A stretch of DNA of 64,000 nucleotides from Lachnospiraceae bacterium (GCA_017940415.1 JAGAYR010000045.1:1-64000), one strand, 5' to 3'. Positions 48,552 through 58,457 are shown, counted from the stretch's first letter. Numbers and translations: made by a program. The notes: a model not told the origin generated them from the letters alone.

Positions 48552-49275
48552 GATGGAAGAATGGATAACAAGAAGCGGTCTTCTCCTGGGAAATGAGGGG
48601 ATCGATAAATTACGAAATTCAAAAGTTGCAATATTCGGTGTCGGCGGTGTCGGAGGATATGTAGCCGAAGCCCTGGCAAGGAGCGGTGTCGGAAGTTTTG
48701 TATTAACCGACAGCGATACGGTTGACGTTACCAATATCAACAGACAGATAATTGCTCTCAATTCCACGGTAGGAAAACTCAAGGTCGATGTCATGAAGGA
48801 AAGGATCCTGGATATAAATCCTAAAGCGGAAGTCGAAGTAAGAGCCTGTTTTTATCTTCCGGAAAACGCCGACGAATTTGATTTTTGCGGATACTCCTAT
48901 GTAGTGGATGCGGTGGATACGGTATCCGCCAAACTATCCATAATTGAAAGAGCAAAGTCTGCAGGTGTTCCCGTTATCAGTTCCATGGGAGCAGGAAATA
49001 AACTTGATGCATCGGCATTTAAGGTGGCGGATATCTATAAAACAAAGGTATGTCCTCTTGCCAAGGTTATCCGACATGAATGCAAAAAGAGAGGAATAAA
49101 AGATCTGAAAGTGGTATATTCTGAGGAGGAACCTATCAAAAACTCGGTCGATACCGATCCTCAGTTTAAAGCATCCGGAAGACCCGCTCCCGGAAGCATT
49201 GCGTTTGTGCCTTCGGTCTGCGGACTTATCATTGCGGGAGAGGTAGTAAAAGATCTGACCGGGGCAGGGAGATAA
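48544..49275 (+). CDS. tcdA: tRNA threonylcarbamoyladenosine dehydratase
   Basis: A 243-residue E1-like enzyme that cyclises t6A at position 37 of tRNAs. Evidence: the nucleotide-binding GVGGVGGYVAEALARSG, NINRQI, the catalytic-region DAVDTVSAK and SSMGAGNK blocks, and a C-terminal GRPAPGSIAFVPSVCGL. The start ATG 48544 lies within the end of the NUDIX gene. The same protein is called CsdL/YgdL. Confidence 0.93.
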   Translation: MSKMEEWITRSGLLLGNEGIDKLRNSKVAIFGVGGVGGYVAEALARSGVGSFVLTDSDTVDVTNINRQIIALNSTVGKLKVDVMKERILDINPKAEVEVRACFYLPENADEFDFCGYSYVVDAVDTVSAKLSIIERAKSAGVPVISSMGAGNKLDASAFKVADIYKTKVCPLAKVIRHECKKRGIKDLKVVYSEEEPIKNSVDTDPQFKASGRPAPGSIAFVPSVCGLIIAGEVVKDLTGAGR

Positions 49276-49276
49276 A

Positions 49277-50869
49277 TTGGAATCATCTGCAAATAAAAAA
49301 CATTTAATCGGAATTGCCGAAGTTTTTTTTCCGTTTTGTTTGGCAAGTATAATAACCGTCGGGCGAAGTGTATATAATTACAATTCTATAGCCGGTCTCT
49401 TAAGGGCACCGTGGGAAAATGCAGCGGTGTTCCTATTTTTGTTCTTTCCTCTTTTACTTATTTTTGCATTCATCGGGAAAGCAATCGGTAAAGGTGAAGA
49501 GAGAAAGGCTTATTCCGAGGATGATATTCCGGGGATTTACAGATGGTTCCCGTTTATTACTTTCATTTTGGTCTCGGCTTCCTCGGCCCTGGCTCTTCTT
49601 TCCTATTTCCCGGGAATACTTGGATATGATTCCGAATGGCAGACTCTTCAGGCTTACGGAGTTCTTCCCTTGTCCAATCATCATCCGGTTCTCCATACTC
49701 TTATATGGAATTTCTTTATAGCACTTGAATGGCATGGCGTGCCTCATCCTTACGGACTCGTCATCTATTGCATTTTCCAGATAATCGTGGTCGCATGCGT
49801 GTGCGGCTTTGTGGTGAGAAGCGAAGTCAGGGAAGGATGCAGATGGCCGCTTATAATCATAACAATGCTTTTCTATGCACTTTATCCGGCATTCAATGTC
49901 TTTTCCTTTCAGATGACCAAGGACGTTCTTTTTTCATGTGCGGTAATACTCCTGATTCTTAATCTGCTTAAAGCCGGAAGAGGGGAGAAGGCAAATGTAT
50001 TTTTCATATTCCTGATGACCGTTTGGGCTTCTCTTCTCAGAAATAATTTTCTTCCTGCAGGATGCGTTCTTGTCATCGTTTTGTTTTTGATGAGAAAAGA
50101 TGAAATGATGAGGAGAGCATTTTTCGCATCCCTGGCGGGAGTCATTGTATCGATAGTGATAACTTCCTTCGTGTATCCTGCCTGCGGAGTGGCCAAGAGT
50201 GAATCTCACGAGGCACTCAGTGTTCCCATCAATCAGGTTGCCGCAGTATATGTTCACAGATATTCCGAGCTTACTCTTCCGGAGAAGTTCATCACGGAAC
50301 AGTATATGAGCGCCGGATTATATAATCCAAGACTTGCGGATACCGTAAAGTTTACATTCAATGACGAACTTTATGATTCGGACAGATCTGCTTTCTGGGA
50401 TCTGTATCTGCATTTGCTTGTGAAGTATCCGCAGGAATTCATTGATGCTTTCCTTACTCAGAATATACAGCTCTGGTATCCCGGGGCTGCCATTACCGAC
50501 AGATATTCATCAAGAAGATTCATCGAGACGGACAATATTCTGACAAACGTATATCCGATAAACCGTTCATCCATGATACCGGAAGTAAAGGGCTTCTATG
50601 ATATGGTACTGGATGAGATAGAACATGCGGGAACTGCGGAAGGACTTCCTTTTTCACTGTCGATACCTTTTATTATGCTGGTCCTTTCACTTTATATGTC
50701 CGTAAAAGCTCGTGATAAGGGTTATGCTGCGGCAGTGTTATTGTCAGGTGCTCTTTGGGCAACATATATGCTCGGACCTGTTTCCGCATTCAGATATATG
50801 TATCCTTTTTTTATGCTGATTCCTGTTTTTGCGATACCGGTATTTTTCGGTAAAAAGAAAACCGAATGA
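49277..50869 (+). CDS. Large polytopic membrane protein, DUF6020/GT-C-like
   Basis: A 530-residue protein with about a dozen membrane helices. An extracytoplasmic segment YFPGILGYDSEWQTLQAYG after helix 3 and NHHPVLHTLIW resemble the first loop of GT-C glycosyltransferases and DUF6020 proteins. TTG 49277 with AGGGAG upstream is the start. It may act on lipid-linked sugars at the membrane; no donor or acceptor is known. It overlaps the next, similarly built gene by 4 nt. Confidence 0.75.
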   Translation: MESSANKKHLIGIAEVFFPFCLASIITVGRSVYNYNSIAGLLRAPWENAAVFLFLFFPLLLIFAFIGKAIGKGEERKAYSEDDIPGIYRWFPFITFILVSASSALALLSYFPGILGYDSEWQTLQAYGVLPLSNHHPVLHTLIWNFFIALEWHGVPHPYGLVIYCIFQIIVVACVCGFVVRSEVREGCRWPLIIITMLFYALYPAFNVFSFQMTKDVLFSCAVILLILNLLKAGRGEKANVFFIFLMTVWASLLRNNFLPAGCVLVIVLFLMRKDEMMRRAFFASLAGVIVSIVITSFVYPACGVAKSESHEALSVPINQVAAVYVHRYSELTLPEKFITEQYMSAGLYNPRLADTVKFTFNDELYDSDRSAFWDLYLHLLVKYPQEFIDAFLTQNIQLWYPGAAITDRYSSRRFIETDNILTNVYPINRSSMIPEVKGFYDMVLDEIEHAGTAEGLPFSLSIPFIMLVLSLYMSVKARDKGYAAAVLLSGALWATYMLGPVSAFRYMYPFFMLIPVFAIPVFFGKKKTE

Positions 50870-52524
50870 AGAAAATTTCTACATTAAAATACATATTGAT
50901 CGGGCTTACCTTTATATCCGCGGTCAAGATGATCTTCTTCGGATGGGTCATCGATGAAGGATATGCTTTTGCCATAGGAAATCGCCTGCTTCAGGGGGAT
51001 CTTCTTTTTAAGGATATGTGGGAGCTTCATCAGACTTCCGGATATGCCATAGAATTCCTGCTGGGGATATACAGATTTCTGGTAAGAAGCGGTGAAGGGG
51101 AAGTAGTATTCGTAAGAGCCGTGGGAATGATCATTCATCTGGCGGTATCCTATGCTCTGTACAGAGCGCTTAAAAGGCACATGTCAGATGAAAAGGCATT
51201 TATCGCTGCGGTTCTATATGCGAATCTGACTCCCAAATCCATCTGCATACCGGAATTTTCCAATCTGATTAATCAGACTTCCGTACTTACTCTTATCTGT
51301 CTTGACAGACTGTATCTCGAAAAGAGCGCAGAGGATAAAAAGAAAAGATACATGACCGCATTTGCGGCAGGCGTTTTTTTGTCTCTTTGTGTCATGTCAT
51401 ACCCGCCCTCTGTTATTTTTGCCGTTTTCGTATTTGTATATGTGCTTCTGAAATCAAAAGGAAAGCGCGGAGAGTTTATAACCATGCTTTCGGTATGTCT
51501 GATATCCGGAGCATTATATATAGTAAGAATTTTTTCCTACATGTCCGCAGGAGAACTCGGAGATAGCGTACGGATGATGCTCTCAAGTGATTCCACTCAC
51601 GGCGGCGGTTTATCCAAGATCACCGGTTATGCTTCGGATACTTTGATACTGGTTATATTTATTGTCGTTTTCGGAGCAGCTGCATTTCTTATATCAAAAC
51701 TTCTCGGAAGGAAGGAACTGTTCCTGCCCCTGGTATTTATCATGGTATTCGGCTGGAGAGTTCTTCACATTCTTCTGAAGAACGATACTTATCCGGTGGA
51801 ATATACTTTCGGATGTATCCTGATAGTATCGGTTCTCGTATTGATATATGAGATCAAAGCCGGAGCTTATTCGGCTGAGGATAAGAATCTGCTGAAGCTT
51901 TATGTGGGAGGCAGTCTCGGAGTTTTTCTGACGGTTCTTGCCGCGTGTAATCAAAGTGTTTTTTCATCTGCGAAATACCTGACGGTGTTATTTGCGGTGA
52001 CGGCTGCTTTGTCTTATAAGGAAAAAAGCAGGGACGGAAATTTCAGAATACTGTTTGCAGCAGGAGTCATGGCAGTCATATTGATCAATATTTTCCAATA
52101 TGCAAATCCCAGAAACCGCCTGCTTAACATTTTTGATGCTGAGGCAAGAGTACCTTCCGGACCTCAGGCAGGACTTATTCTTGAGAGAATGTATGCCAAT
52201 AAGGCTAGGATAGATAATCAGGAATTGTCGGAAATACTGAACTCTGCGGATTATGTCATGATAACAGGGGATGCCATAACCTATCTTTATACAGATGCCC
52301 GGATAGGTCACGGAACCACCATCATGACGGAAGATTACGGCGAGAATTATGCCCTGTACTGGGAAGCACGTCCGGACAGAAAACCGGATATGATCGCTGT
52401 GGAATGTTACGAGGGCTCTCTTGATGCCGTGGTGGCATCATCCTGGCTGATAGACTATCTGGAAAATGAATATGGTGCATCCGAAGTGGTGGATACAACA
52501 TATTACAGAATATATATTAAGTGA
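50866..52524 (+). CDS. Polytopic membrane protein, GT-C glycosyltransferase-like
   Basis: A 552-residue protein with about 11 helices and a soluble C-terminal region of about 130 residues. The first extracellular loop (VIDEGYAFAIGNRLLQGDLLF) contains the acidic D-E pair expected for GT-C enzymes such as the PMT/ArnT group. It is coupled to the preceding membrane protein, so the two may add sugars to the same cell-surface polymer. The function remains a prediction from topology. Confidence 0.75.
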   Translation: MKKISTLKYILIGLTFISAVKMIFFGWVIDEGYAFAIGNRLLQGDLLFKDMWELHQTSGYAIEFLLGIYRFLVRSGEGEVVFVRAVGMIIHLAVSYALYRALKRHMSDEKAFIAAVLYANLTPKSICIPEFSNLINQTSVLTLICLDRLYLEKSAEDKKKRYMTAFAAGVFLSLCVMSYPPSVIFAVFVFVYVLLKSKGKRGEFITMLSVCLISGALYIVRIFSYMSAGELGDSVRMMLSSDSTHGGGLSKITGYASDTLILVIFIVVFGAAAFLISKLLGRKELFLPLVFIMVFGWRVLHILLKNDTYPVEYTFGCILIVSVLVLIYEIKAGAYSAEDKNLLKLYVGGSLGVFLTVLAACNQSVFSSAKYLTVLFAVTAALSYKEKSRDGNFRILFAAGVMAVILINIFQYANPRNRLLNIFDAEARVPSGPQAGLILERMYANKARIDNQELSEILNSADYVMITGDAITYLYTDARIGHGTTIMTEDYGENYALYWEARPDRKPDMIAVECYEGSLDAVVASSWLIDYLENEYGASEVVDTTYYRIYIK

Positions 52525-52538
52525 TCTCGGAGGATTAA

Positions 52539-53390
52539 ATGGGAGTAAAGATTTTTTCTGATTCAACTTGTGATCTGAGCGAAGAGCTCATTAAGAGATA
52601 TTCCGTAACCATCATCCCTCTTTGCATCATCATGGGTGATAAAAGTTATTACGACGGAGAAGGTCTTAGTCAAAAAGATATTTTTAAGTGGGCGGATGAA
52701 AACAAAACCACACCCAAGACCGCTGCAATAACTGCAGAGAGACTGGAGGAAGCCGCAAAACCGGTTCTTGAAGCGGGAGATGACATCATTCTTTTCACCA
52801 TTTCATCCGGTATGAGCTCCACTTTCAATCTTGCATCCATCTACGCGGAAGACAACGGAAACGGTCACATGCATATTATCGATTCCGCAAACCTTTCCAC
52901 CGGTATAGGTCTGCTTGTAATTAAAGCAGCAGAAATGGCGGCAGAAGGTAAAGATGCTGCGGAGATCGTTAAGGAAATCGAGGGTCTTATCCCCAGAGTA
53001 AGGGCAAGCTTTGTTGTCGATACCCTTACATATCTGTCCAGAGGCGGCAGATGTTCATCCGTTACGGCGCTTCTTGCGGGAACCCTAAAGCTCCATCCCG
53101 AGATAGTGGTAAAAGACGGCGCCATGGGTGTCAGCAAAAAATACCGCGGCAGTCTCGGAAACTCCGTTATGAAATATGCCACGGATCTGGAAGAGGCTCT
53201 TCTTGATGCGGACCATGACAGGGTATTTATTACCCATACCATCCGTGAGTCCGAGAGGGCGATCGTTGACGAAGTCAGGAAATACCTGGAGTCTTTGGGT
53301 GTATTCAAAGAGGTTATCGAGACCAGGGCAGGGGGTGTTATTTCCTCACATTGCGGTCCCGGAACCCTGGGAATATTGTTTATAAAATAA
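52539..53390 (+). CDS. DegV-family fatty-acid-binding protein
   Basis: A 283-residue protein with the DegV hallmarks: IFSDSTCDLSEELIKRY at the start, the TISSGMSSTFNLA loop, and VDTLTYLSRGGRCS. The family binds fatty acids and serves as the FakB subunit of fatty acid kinase in some Firmicutes, presenting fatty acids for phosphorylation by FakA. No fakA gene is nearby. GGAGG precedes ATG 52539, 14 nt after the previous stop. Confidence 0.92.
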   Translation: MGVKIFSDSTCDLSEELIKRYSVTIIPLCIIMGDKSYYDGEGLSQKDIFKWADENKTTPKTAAITAERLEEAAKPVLEAGDDIILFTISSGMSSTFNLASIYAEDNGNGHMHIIDSANLSTGIGLLVIKAAEMAAEGKDAAEIVKEIEGLIPRVRASFVVDTLTYLSRGGRCSSVTALLAGTLKLHPEIVVKDGAMGVSKKYRGSLGNSVMKYATDLEEALLDADHDRVFITHTIRESERAIVDEVRKYLESLGVFKEVIETRAGGVISSHCGPGTLGILFIK

Positions 53391-53453
53391 GACCGCAGGG
53401 AAGAATTGGTTAAAAAATTTAATTGTATACACGAATATTTGTATAATTTATCA

Positions 53454-53482
53454 TTGACTTAATGTGTTCTTTCCAATAAAAT
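53454..53482 (+). promoter_or_regulatory. Promoter of the liv operon
   Basis: TTGACT (53454-53459) and TAAAAT (53477-53482) with a 17-bp spacer. The transcript would begin near 53489. Confidence 0.7.
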
Positions 53483-53491
53483 GCTTTTCAT

Positions 53492-53529
53492 AGCCAAAGG
53501 TGGCAAAAAACTTACCTTCGGCTGTTTTG
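53492..53529 (+). terminator. Hairpin at the 5' end of the liv transcript
   Basis: AGCCAAAGGT (53492-53501) pairs with ACCTTCGGCT (53514-53523) apart from one A-C mismatch, followed by GTTTTGTT. It is placed where the transcript should begin. It could be a terminator for upstream transcription, a promoter-proximal attenuator or a stabilising 5' stem. Confidence 0.5.
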
Positions 53530-53559
53530 TTATATGTTGATGTAACAGGAGGAAATATT

Positions 53560-54786
53560 ATGAAAAAGAAATTGCTTTCACTTATCCTGACCGGTGCAAT
53601 GGTCATGGCTATGGCAGGATGCGGCAACTCCGGAGCAACCGGTTCTACCGGAAATACCGGAAACGCAGGAACAACCGCAACAGCTACCGGAGACGGAGCT
53701 CTTACCGGAACCCTTAAGCTCGGAGTTATCGGACCCCTTACCGGCGGCGCTGCTATTTACGGAAACGCAGTAGTAAACGGCGCACAGATCGCAGTTGACG
53801 AGATCAACGCTCTCGGCGGCGGTTTCCAGATCGAGCTTCAGGCTCAGGACGATGAGCACGATGCAGAGAAATCCGTAAACGCTTATCATCAGCTTCAGGA
53901 CTGGGGCGTTCAGGCTATCGCAGGAACCGTTACCACCACTCCTTGTATCGCTGTTTCCGCAGAGGCTAACTCTGACAGAGTATTCATGCTTACTCCTTCT
54001 GCTTCAGCTACTACCGTAACTGAGGGCAAGGACAATGTATTCCAGCTTTGCTTCGCAGATCCTAACCAGGGTTCAGCTTCAGCTCAGTACATTTTTGACA
54101 ACAAGCTTGCTACCAAGGTTGCAATCATCTACAACAACGCTGACGCTTACTCAACCGGAATTTACCAGACCTTCAAGGCAAAGGCTGAGGAGCTCGGACT
54201 TGAGATCGTATCCGAGACCACTTTCACTGATGACACCACCGATTTCTCAGTTCAGGTCGGTGATGCTCAGTCAAACGGTGCAGACCTTGTATTCCTTCCC
54301 ATCTACTACACCCCCGCTTCACTTATCCTTAAGCAGGCTGACTCCATCGGATATGAGCCTAAGTTCTTCGGTGTAGACGGAATGGACGGAATCCTTACCA
54401 TCGAGGGATTTGATACCTCTCTTGCAGAGGGTGTTATGCTCCTCACTCCTTTCTCTGCTGACGCTACCGACGATCTTACCAAGAATTTCGTAGAGAAGTT
54501 CACCGAGAAGTTCGGCGAGGTTCCTTCACAGTTCGCAGCAGACGGATATGACTGTGCTTATGCTATCAAGGCAGCTCTTGAGTTCTATGCAGCAAAGAAC
54601 GGCGGACTTGACGTTACCGATCTTTCCGCAGAAGAGCTTTGCGAGATCCTTATCTCCGTATTTACCGATGCAGACTTCTCCGCTGACGGTGTTACCGGTC
54701 TCGGAATGGTCTGGGATACTAACGGCCAGGTTAACAAAGAGCCCAAGGCTGTAGTCATCAAAGACGGTGTATACGTTGGTATGTAA
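53560..54786 (+). CDS. livK: Branched-chain amino-acid ABC transporter, substrate-binding lipoprotein
   Basis: A 408-residue lipoprotein with signal peptide and lipobox MAGC (Cys about 22), a Gly/Thr/Ala-rich linker (about 23-48) and a periplasmic-binding-protein fold beginning LKLGVIGPLTGGAAIYG. It captures Leu/Ile/Val or related amino acids for the LivHMGF complex. AGGAGG lies before ATG 53560; in-frame codons upstream are leader. Its codon use (frequent GCT, GGA, ATC and AAG) is more biased than that of most neighbours, which fits strong expression. It is separated from livH by several hairpins. Confidence 0.94.
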   Translation: MKKKLLSLILTGAMVMAMAGCGNSGATGSTGNTGNAGTTATATGDGALTGTLKLGVIGPLTGGAAIYGNAVVNGAQIAVDEINALGGGFQIELQAQDDEHDAEKSVNAYHQLQDWGVQAIAGTVTTTPCIAVSAEANSDRVFMLTPSASATTVTEGKDNVFQLCFADPNQGSASAQYIFDNKLATKVAIIYNNADAYSTGIYQTFKAKAEELGLEIVSETTFTDDTTDFSVQVGDAQSNGADLVFLPIYYTPASLILKQADSIGYEPKFFGVDGMDGILTIEGFDTSLAEGVMLLTPFSADATDDLTKNFVEKFTEKFGEVPSQFAADGYDCAYAIKAALEFYAAKNGGLDVTDLSAEELCEILISVFTDADFSADGVTGLGMVWDTNGQVNKEPKAVVIKDGVYVGM

Positions 54787-54788
54787 GG

Positions 54789-54885
54789 GCGCAAACGCTG
54801 CGCGTTAGCGCTGACATACGAAATTCTTTCGTATGTCGGTTGTAAGAAATTTTAAACTAGCACCGGGCGCCGTCAAAAGCGCCCG
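54789..54885 (+). repeat. Three intercistronic hairpins between livK and livH
   Basis: Hairpin 1: GCGC-AA-ACGC with GCGT-TA-GCGC (54789-54811). Hairpin 2: perfect 11-bp GACATACGAAA with TTTCGTATGTC (54813-54837). Hairpin 3: CGGGCGC with GCGCCCG (54864-54885), followed by ATGTATTTT. None has a strong T-run directly after it except weakly the third. They probably protect the livK mRNA 3' end and lower expression of the downstream membrane genes. Confidence 0.7.
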
Positions 54886-54908
54886 ATGTATTTTAAGGAG
54901 TACGCATC

Positions 54909-55787
54909 ATGCTTGTACATTTGATCAACGGCATCAGCTTAGGAAGTATATATGCGATAATCGCACTTGGATATACCATGGTATACGGTATTGCCAAGAT
55001 GCTTAACTTTGCACACGGCGATGTCATTATGATCGGAGGATATGTTGCCTTTTTTGCACTGACATCCGATAAGTTAAATCTTCCGGCACCTGTTGCGGTT
55101 CTCCTTGCGATAATCGTATGTACCATACTCGGTATCACAATAGAGCGCCTGGCTTATAAGCCCCTGCGCGCTGCTACTTCTCTTGCGGTTCTCATAACCG
55201 CCATCGGAATGTCATATTTTCTCCAGAATTCGGCACTTCTCCTCTGGGGAGCAAACCCCAAGGCGTTTCCCGACATGTTCAAAAATGCGGAAGCCATTGA
55301 GCTTTTCGGAGCTAAGATATCTCCCGTTGCTTTGGTAGCCATCTTTGCCAATATCGTGATCATGATCATCCTTACCCTTTTCACCACACGTACCAAGATG
55401 GGTAAAGCGATGAGAGCCGTATCCGAGGACAAGGGTGCCGCAACACTCATGGGAATCAATGTAAATTTCACCATTTCACTTACATTCGCCATCGGTTCCG
55501 GACTGGCAGCAATAGCCGGAGTTCTTCTCTGCTCTGCTTATCCTACCCTGATGCCCACTACCGGATCACTTCCCGGAATCAAGGCATTCACCGCAGCGGT
55601 ATTCGGAGGAATCGGTTCCATTCCCGGCGCGATGATCGGAGGAATTCTCCTCGGTGTTATCGAGATCCTTGCCAGAGCATATATTTCATCTGAACTTGCC
55701 GATGCGATAGTTTTCGGTGTCCTTATAGTGGTACTGATATTCAGACCCACCGGACTTCTTGGCAAGCAGATTCACGAGAAAGTATAA
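54909..55787 (+). CDS. livH: Branched-chain amino-acid ABC permease LivH
   Basis: A 292-residue permease with eight helices and the family start INGISLGSIYAIIALGYTMVYGI. It holds the conserved MGKAMRAVSEDKGAATLMGI cytoplasmic loop, which contacts the ATPases. AAGGAG precedes ATG 54909. Forms the channel with LivM. Confidence 0.95.
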   Translation: MLVHLINGISLGSIYAIIALGYTMVYGIAKMLNFAHGDVIMIGGYVAFFALTSDKLNLPAPVAVLLAIIVCTILGITIERLAYKPLRAATSLAVLITAIGMSYFLQNSALLLWGANPKAFPDMFKNAEAIELFGAKISPVALVAIFANIVIMIILTLFTTRTKMGKAMRAVSEDKGAATLMGINVNFTISLTFAIGSGLAAIAGVLLCSAYPTLMPTTGSLPGIKAFTAAVFGGIGSIPGAMIGGILLGVIEILARAYISSELADAIVFGVLIVVLIFRPTGLLGKQIHEKV

Positions 55788-55800
55788 GGAGGCAAAGCAG

Positions 55801-56862
55801 ATGAAGATATTCGAAAAAGCCTCCGTGGCATCAAGAAAAGCATTTCTCAATTATGGAATAGTACTTGTATTTTTCATTGTTTTCCAGACACTGGTATCAA
55901 CCGGAAATATTTCCAGCGCACTTAAGGGACAGCTCATTCCCATTGCATGTTACATGATAATGGCTGTATCTCTTAATCTGGTCGTAGGTATCTCCGGAGA
56001 ACTTTCACTGGGACATGCGGGATTCATGTCGGTCGGAGCATTCACTGCGGTTATCGTAAGCAGCTCCATGGCAGGATCTTCGGATATGTCTTCCCTTATC
56101 GTAAGCATTATCGTAGCAGCCGTCATTGCGGCAATAGCCGGTTTCCTGATCGGTATCCCCGTTCTCAGACTTAACGGTGACTACCTTGCCATCGTTACCC
56201 TTGCATTCGGTGAGATCATTAAGAACATTCTCAACTGCCTCTATGTGGGAATCGATGAGAAGGGTGTGCATTTCGCATTCAACAATCCCGCTGCTCTTGC
56301 AATGAGCGCTACCGGCAAAGTCATCATCAACGGACCTATGGGCGCCGTAGGAATCAGAAAGATCTCCACCTTTACGGCTGCCGTCATTCTCCTGCTCATC
56401 ATCCTTGTAATCATCCAGAATCTGGTCAATTCCAGAACCGGCCGTGCAATAATGGCGATCAGAGATAACAGGATCGCTGCTGAGAGCATGGGTCTTTCTC
56501 CCATGAAATATAAGATGCTTGCCTTCACCGTTTCGGCGGCAATGGCAGGTGCTGCAGGTGCGGTATATGCCCTTAACTACTCCACACTTGTTCCCAAGAA
56601 GTTTGATTTCAACACTTCGATCCTCGTTCTGGTATTCGTAGTTCTCGGCGGTATCGGAAATATGACGGGATCCATCATAGCAGCAGGCGTACTTGTAGTA
56701 CTACCCGAGCTTCTCAGAAAGTTCAGCGATTACCGTATGCTTGTATATGCGATCGTCCTTATCCTGGTTATGCTTGTTACCAATAACGAGAAGCTTAAAG
56801 GAAAGATCGATACATTCTTCAAAAAACTCAGAATGAAACTTTCGAAAGGAGGCAGAAAATAA
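55801..56862 (+). CDS. livM: Branched-chain amino-acid ABC permease LivM
   Basis: A 353-residue permease with a longer N-terminus than LivH, the conserved GISGELSLGHAGFMSVGAF and the coupling loop SRTGRAIMAIRDNRIAAESMG. AGGAGG before ATG 55801 sets the start; the frame extends upstream into livH. Its stop overlaps the livG start (TAATG). Confidence 0.95.
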   Translation: MKIFEKASVASRKAFLNYGIVLVFFIVFQTLVSTGNISSALKGQLIPIACYMIMAVSLNLVVGISGELSLGHAGFMSVGAFTAVIVSSSMAGSSDMSSLIVSIIVAAVIAAIAGFLIGIPVLRLNGDYLAIVTLAFGEIIKNILNCLYVGIDEKGVHFAFNNPAALAMSATGKVIINGPMGAVGIRKISTFTAAVILLLIILVIIQNLVNSRTGRAIMAIRDNRIAAESMGLSPMKYKMLAFTVSAAMAGAAGAVYALNYSTLVPKKFDFNTSILVLVFVVLGGIGNMTGSIIAAGVLVVLPELLRKFSDYRMLVYAIVLILVMLVTNNEKLKGKIDTFFKKLRMKLSKGGRK

Positions 56863-57704
56863 TGAGTAAGTCTCCCGAAGTAAAACTTGTAAATGTACCC
56901 AGCCCCAATTTCGTTCCCGAAAAAGATCTGGGAAAGCCCCTTGTTCTTGAGGCAGCTCATCTTGGAATTGATTTCGGAGGTCTTGTAGCGGTTGACGAAT
57001 TTAACATCGGAATCGGCGCCACCGAAATCTGCGGACTTATCGGTCCCAATGGTGCGGGTAAGACAACAATATTCAACCTTCTCACCAAGGTATATGAGCC
57101 TACCAGAGGAACCATCATGCTGGGAGGCAGGGATACTCACAATATGACTCCTTCACAGGTCAACCAGATGGGTATCGCCAGAACTTTCCAGAATATAAGA
57201 CTGTTCGACAAGCTTACCGTCGAAGAAAACGTTAAGATCGGTCTTCATAACCATATCGGATACCATACATTAGCCGGTGTCTTCAGGCTTCCCAATTACT
57301 GGAAGGAAGAAAAGAAAGCACATGAGAAGGCTCTTGAACTTCTGGATATCTTCGGAATGGCAGATCTTGCAAATGTAACGGCAGATTCACTTCCCTATGG
57401 TGCTCAGAGAAGACTTGAGATAGTAAGAGCACTCGCTACCGGTCCCAAGCTCCTGCTTCTTGACGAGCCCGCTGCCGGAATGAACCCTTCCGAGACTGAA
57501 GAGCTTATGAACAATATCCGCAAGATCAGGGATGAATTCCAGATCGCGGTACTTCTCATCGAGCACGATATGAACCTGGTAATGGGAATATGCGAAAGTA
57601 TTGTCGTTCTGAATTTTGGAAGGATAATCGCCAAGGGAACTCCTTCACAGATTCAGGGAAATCCTCAGGTTATTGAAGCATATCTCGGAACGCACAGAGG
57701 CTAA
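56862..57704 (+). CDS. livG: Branched-chain amino-acid ABC ATPase LivG
   Basis: A 280-residue ATPase. Walker A GPNGAGKTT, Q-loop RTFQNIRLF, the signature region reads LPYGAQRRLEIVRAL (LivG type) and Walker B is LLLLDEPAAGMNP. It has about 25 extra N-terminal residues compared with short LivG proteins. Pairs with LivF. Confidence 0.95.
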   Translation: MSKSPEVKLVNVPSPNFVPEKDLGKPLVLEAAHLGIDFGGLVAVDEFNIGIGATEICGLIGPNGAGKTTIFNLLTKVYEPTRGTIMLGGRDTHNMTPSQVNQMGIARTFQNIRLFDKLTVEENVKIGLHNHIGYHTLAGVFRLPNYWKEEKKAHEKALELLDIFGMADLANVTADSLPYGAQRRLEIVRALATGPKLLLLDEPAAGMNPSETEELMNNIRKIRDEFQIAVLLIEHDMNLVMGICESIVVLNFGRIIAKGTPSQIQGNPQVIEAYLGTHRG

Positions 57705-57709
57705 AGTAT

Positions 57710-58420
57710 ATGAAAACAGTTCTTAAATGTGAAAACCTGCACGTTTATTACGGCAGCATACATGCGATAAAGGGTGTATCCTTTGAAGTCGGTGAGGGCG
57801 AGATCGTTACTCTCATCGGAGCTAACGGTGCGGGAAAGTCCACCACTCTCAATACGGTGGGAGGACTTTTAAAACCCAGAGAAGGAATCATCGAATTTGA
57901 AGGAAAGAGCATCCTCGGAGTTGCACCTCATAAGGTTGTAAGCGAGGGAATGGCTCTTTGCCCCGAGGGAAGAAGAGTATTTGCCCAGCTTTCCGTAAAA
58001 GAAAACCTGGAAATGGGTGCCTATACCAGACCTGCTTCGGAGATTCCCGAAACACTGGAGAAGGTTTATGAACACTTCCCCAGATTGAAGGAGCGTCAGA
58101 GCCAGATGGCCGGAACTCTTTCGGGCGGTGAGCAGCAGATGCTGGCCATGGGAAGAGCTCTTATGAGTAAACCCAGGCTGATGATGCTTGACGAGCCTTC
58201 CATGGGACTTGCTCCCATTCTTGTAGACCAGATATTCGATATCATAAAAGCTCTTAACAAAGCCGGAACTACGATCCTTCTTGTAGAGCAGAATGCTCAG
58301 ATGGCACTTTCCATCGCAGACAGAGCATACGTTCTTGAGACCGGAAGAATAGTAAATACCGGAACCGGAAAGGAACTCTTGAATGACGACTCAGTCAAGA
58401 AGGCGTACCTCGGAGGTTGA
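57710..58420 (+). CDS. livF: Branched-chain amino-acid ABC ATPase LivF
   Basis: A 236-residue ATPase with Walker A GANGAGKST, signature LSGGEQQMLAMGRAL and Walker B LMMLDEPSMGLAP, all typical of LivF. Last gene of the transporter operon, 5 nt after livG. Confidence 0.95.
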   Translation: MKTVLKCENLHVYYGSIHAIKGVSFEVGEGEIVTLIGANGAGKSTTLNTVGGLLKPREGIIEFEGKSILGVAPHKVVSEGMALCPEGRRVFAQLSVKENLEMGAYTRPASEIPETLEKVYEHFPRLKERQSQMAGTLSGGEQQMLAMGRALMSKPRLMMLDEPSMGLAPILVDQIFDIIKALNKAGTTILLVEQNAQMALSIADRAYVLETGRIVNTGTGKELLNDDSVKKAYLGG

Positions 58421-58457
58421 CAAAGTTCATAAAAAGGCTAATACTTATTTAGAGATA

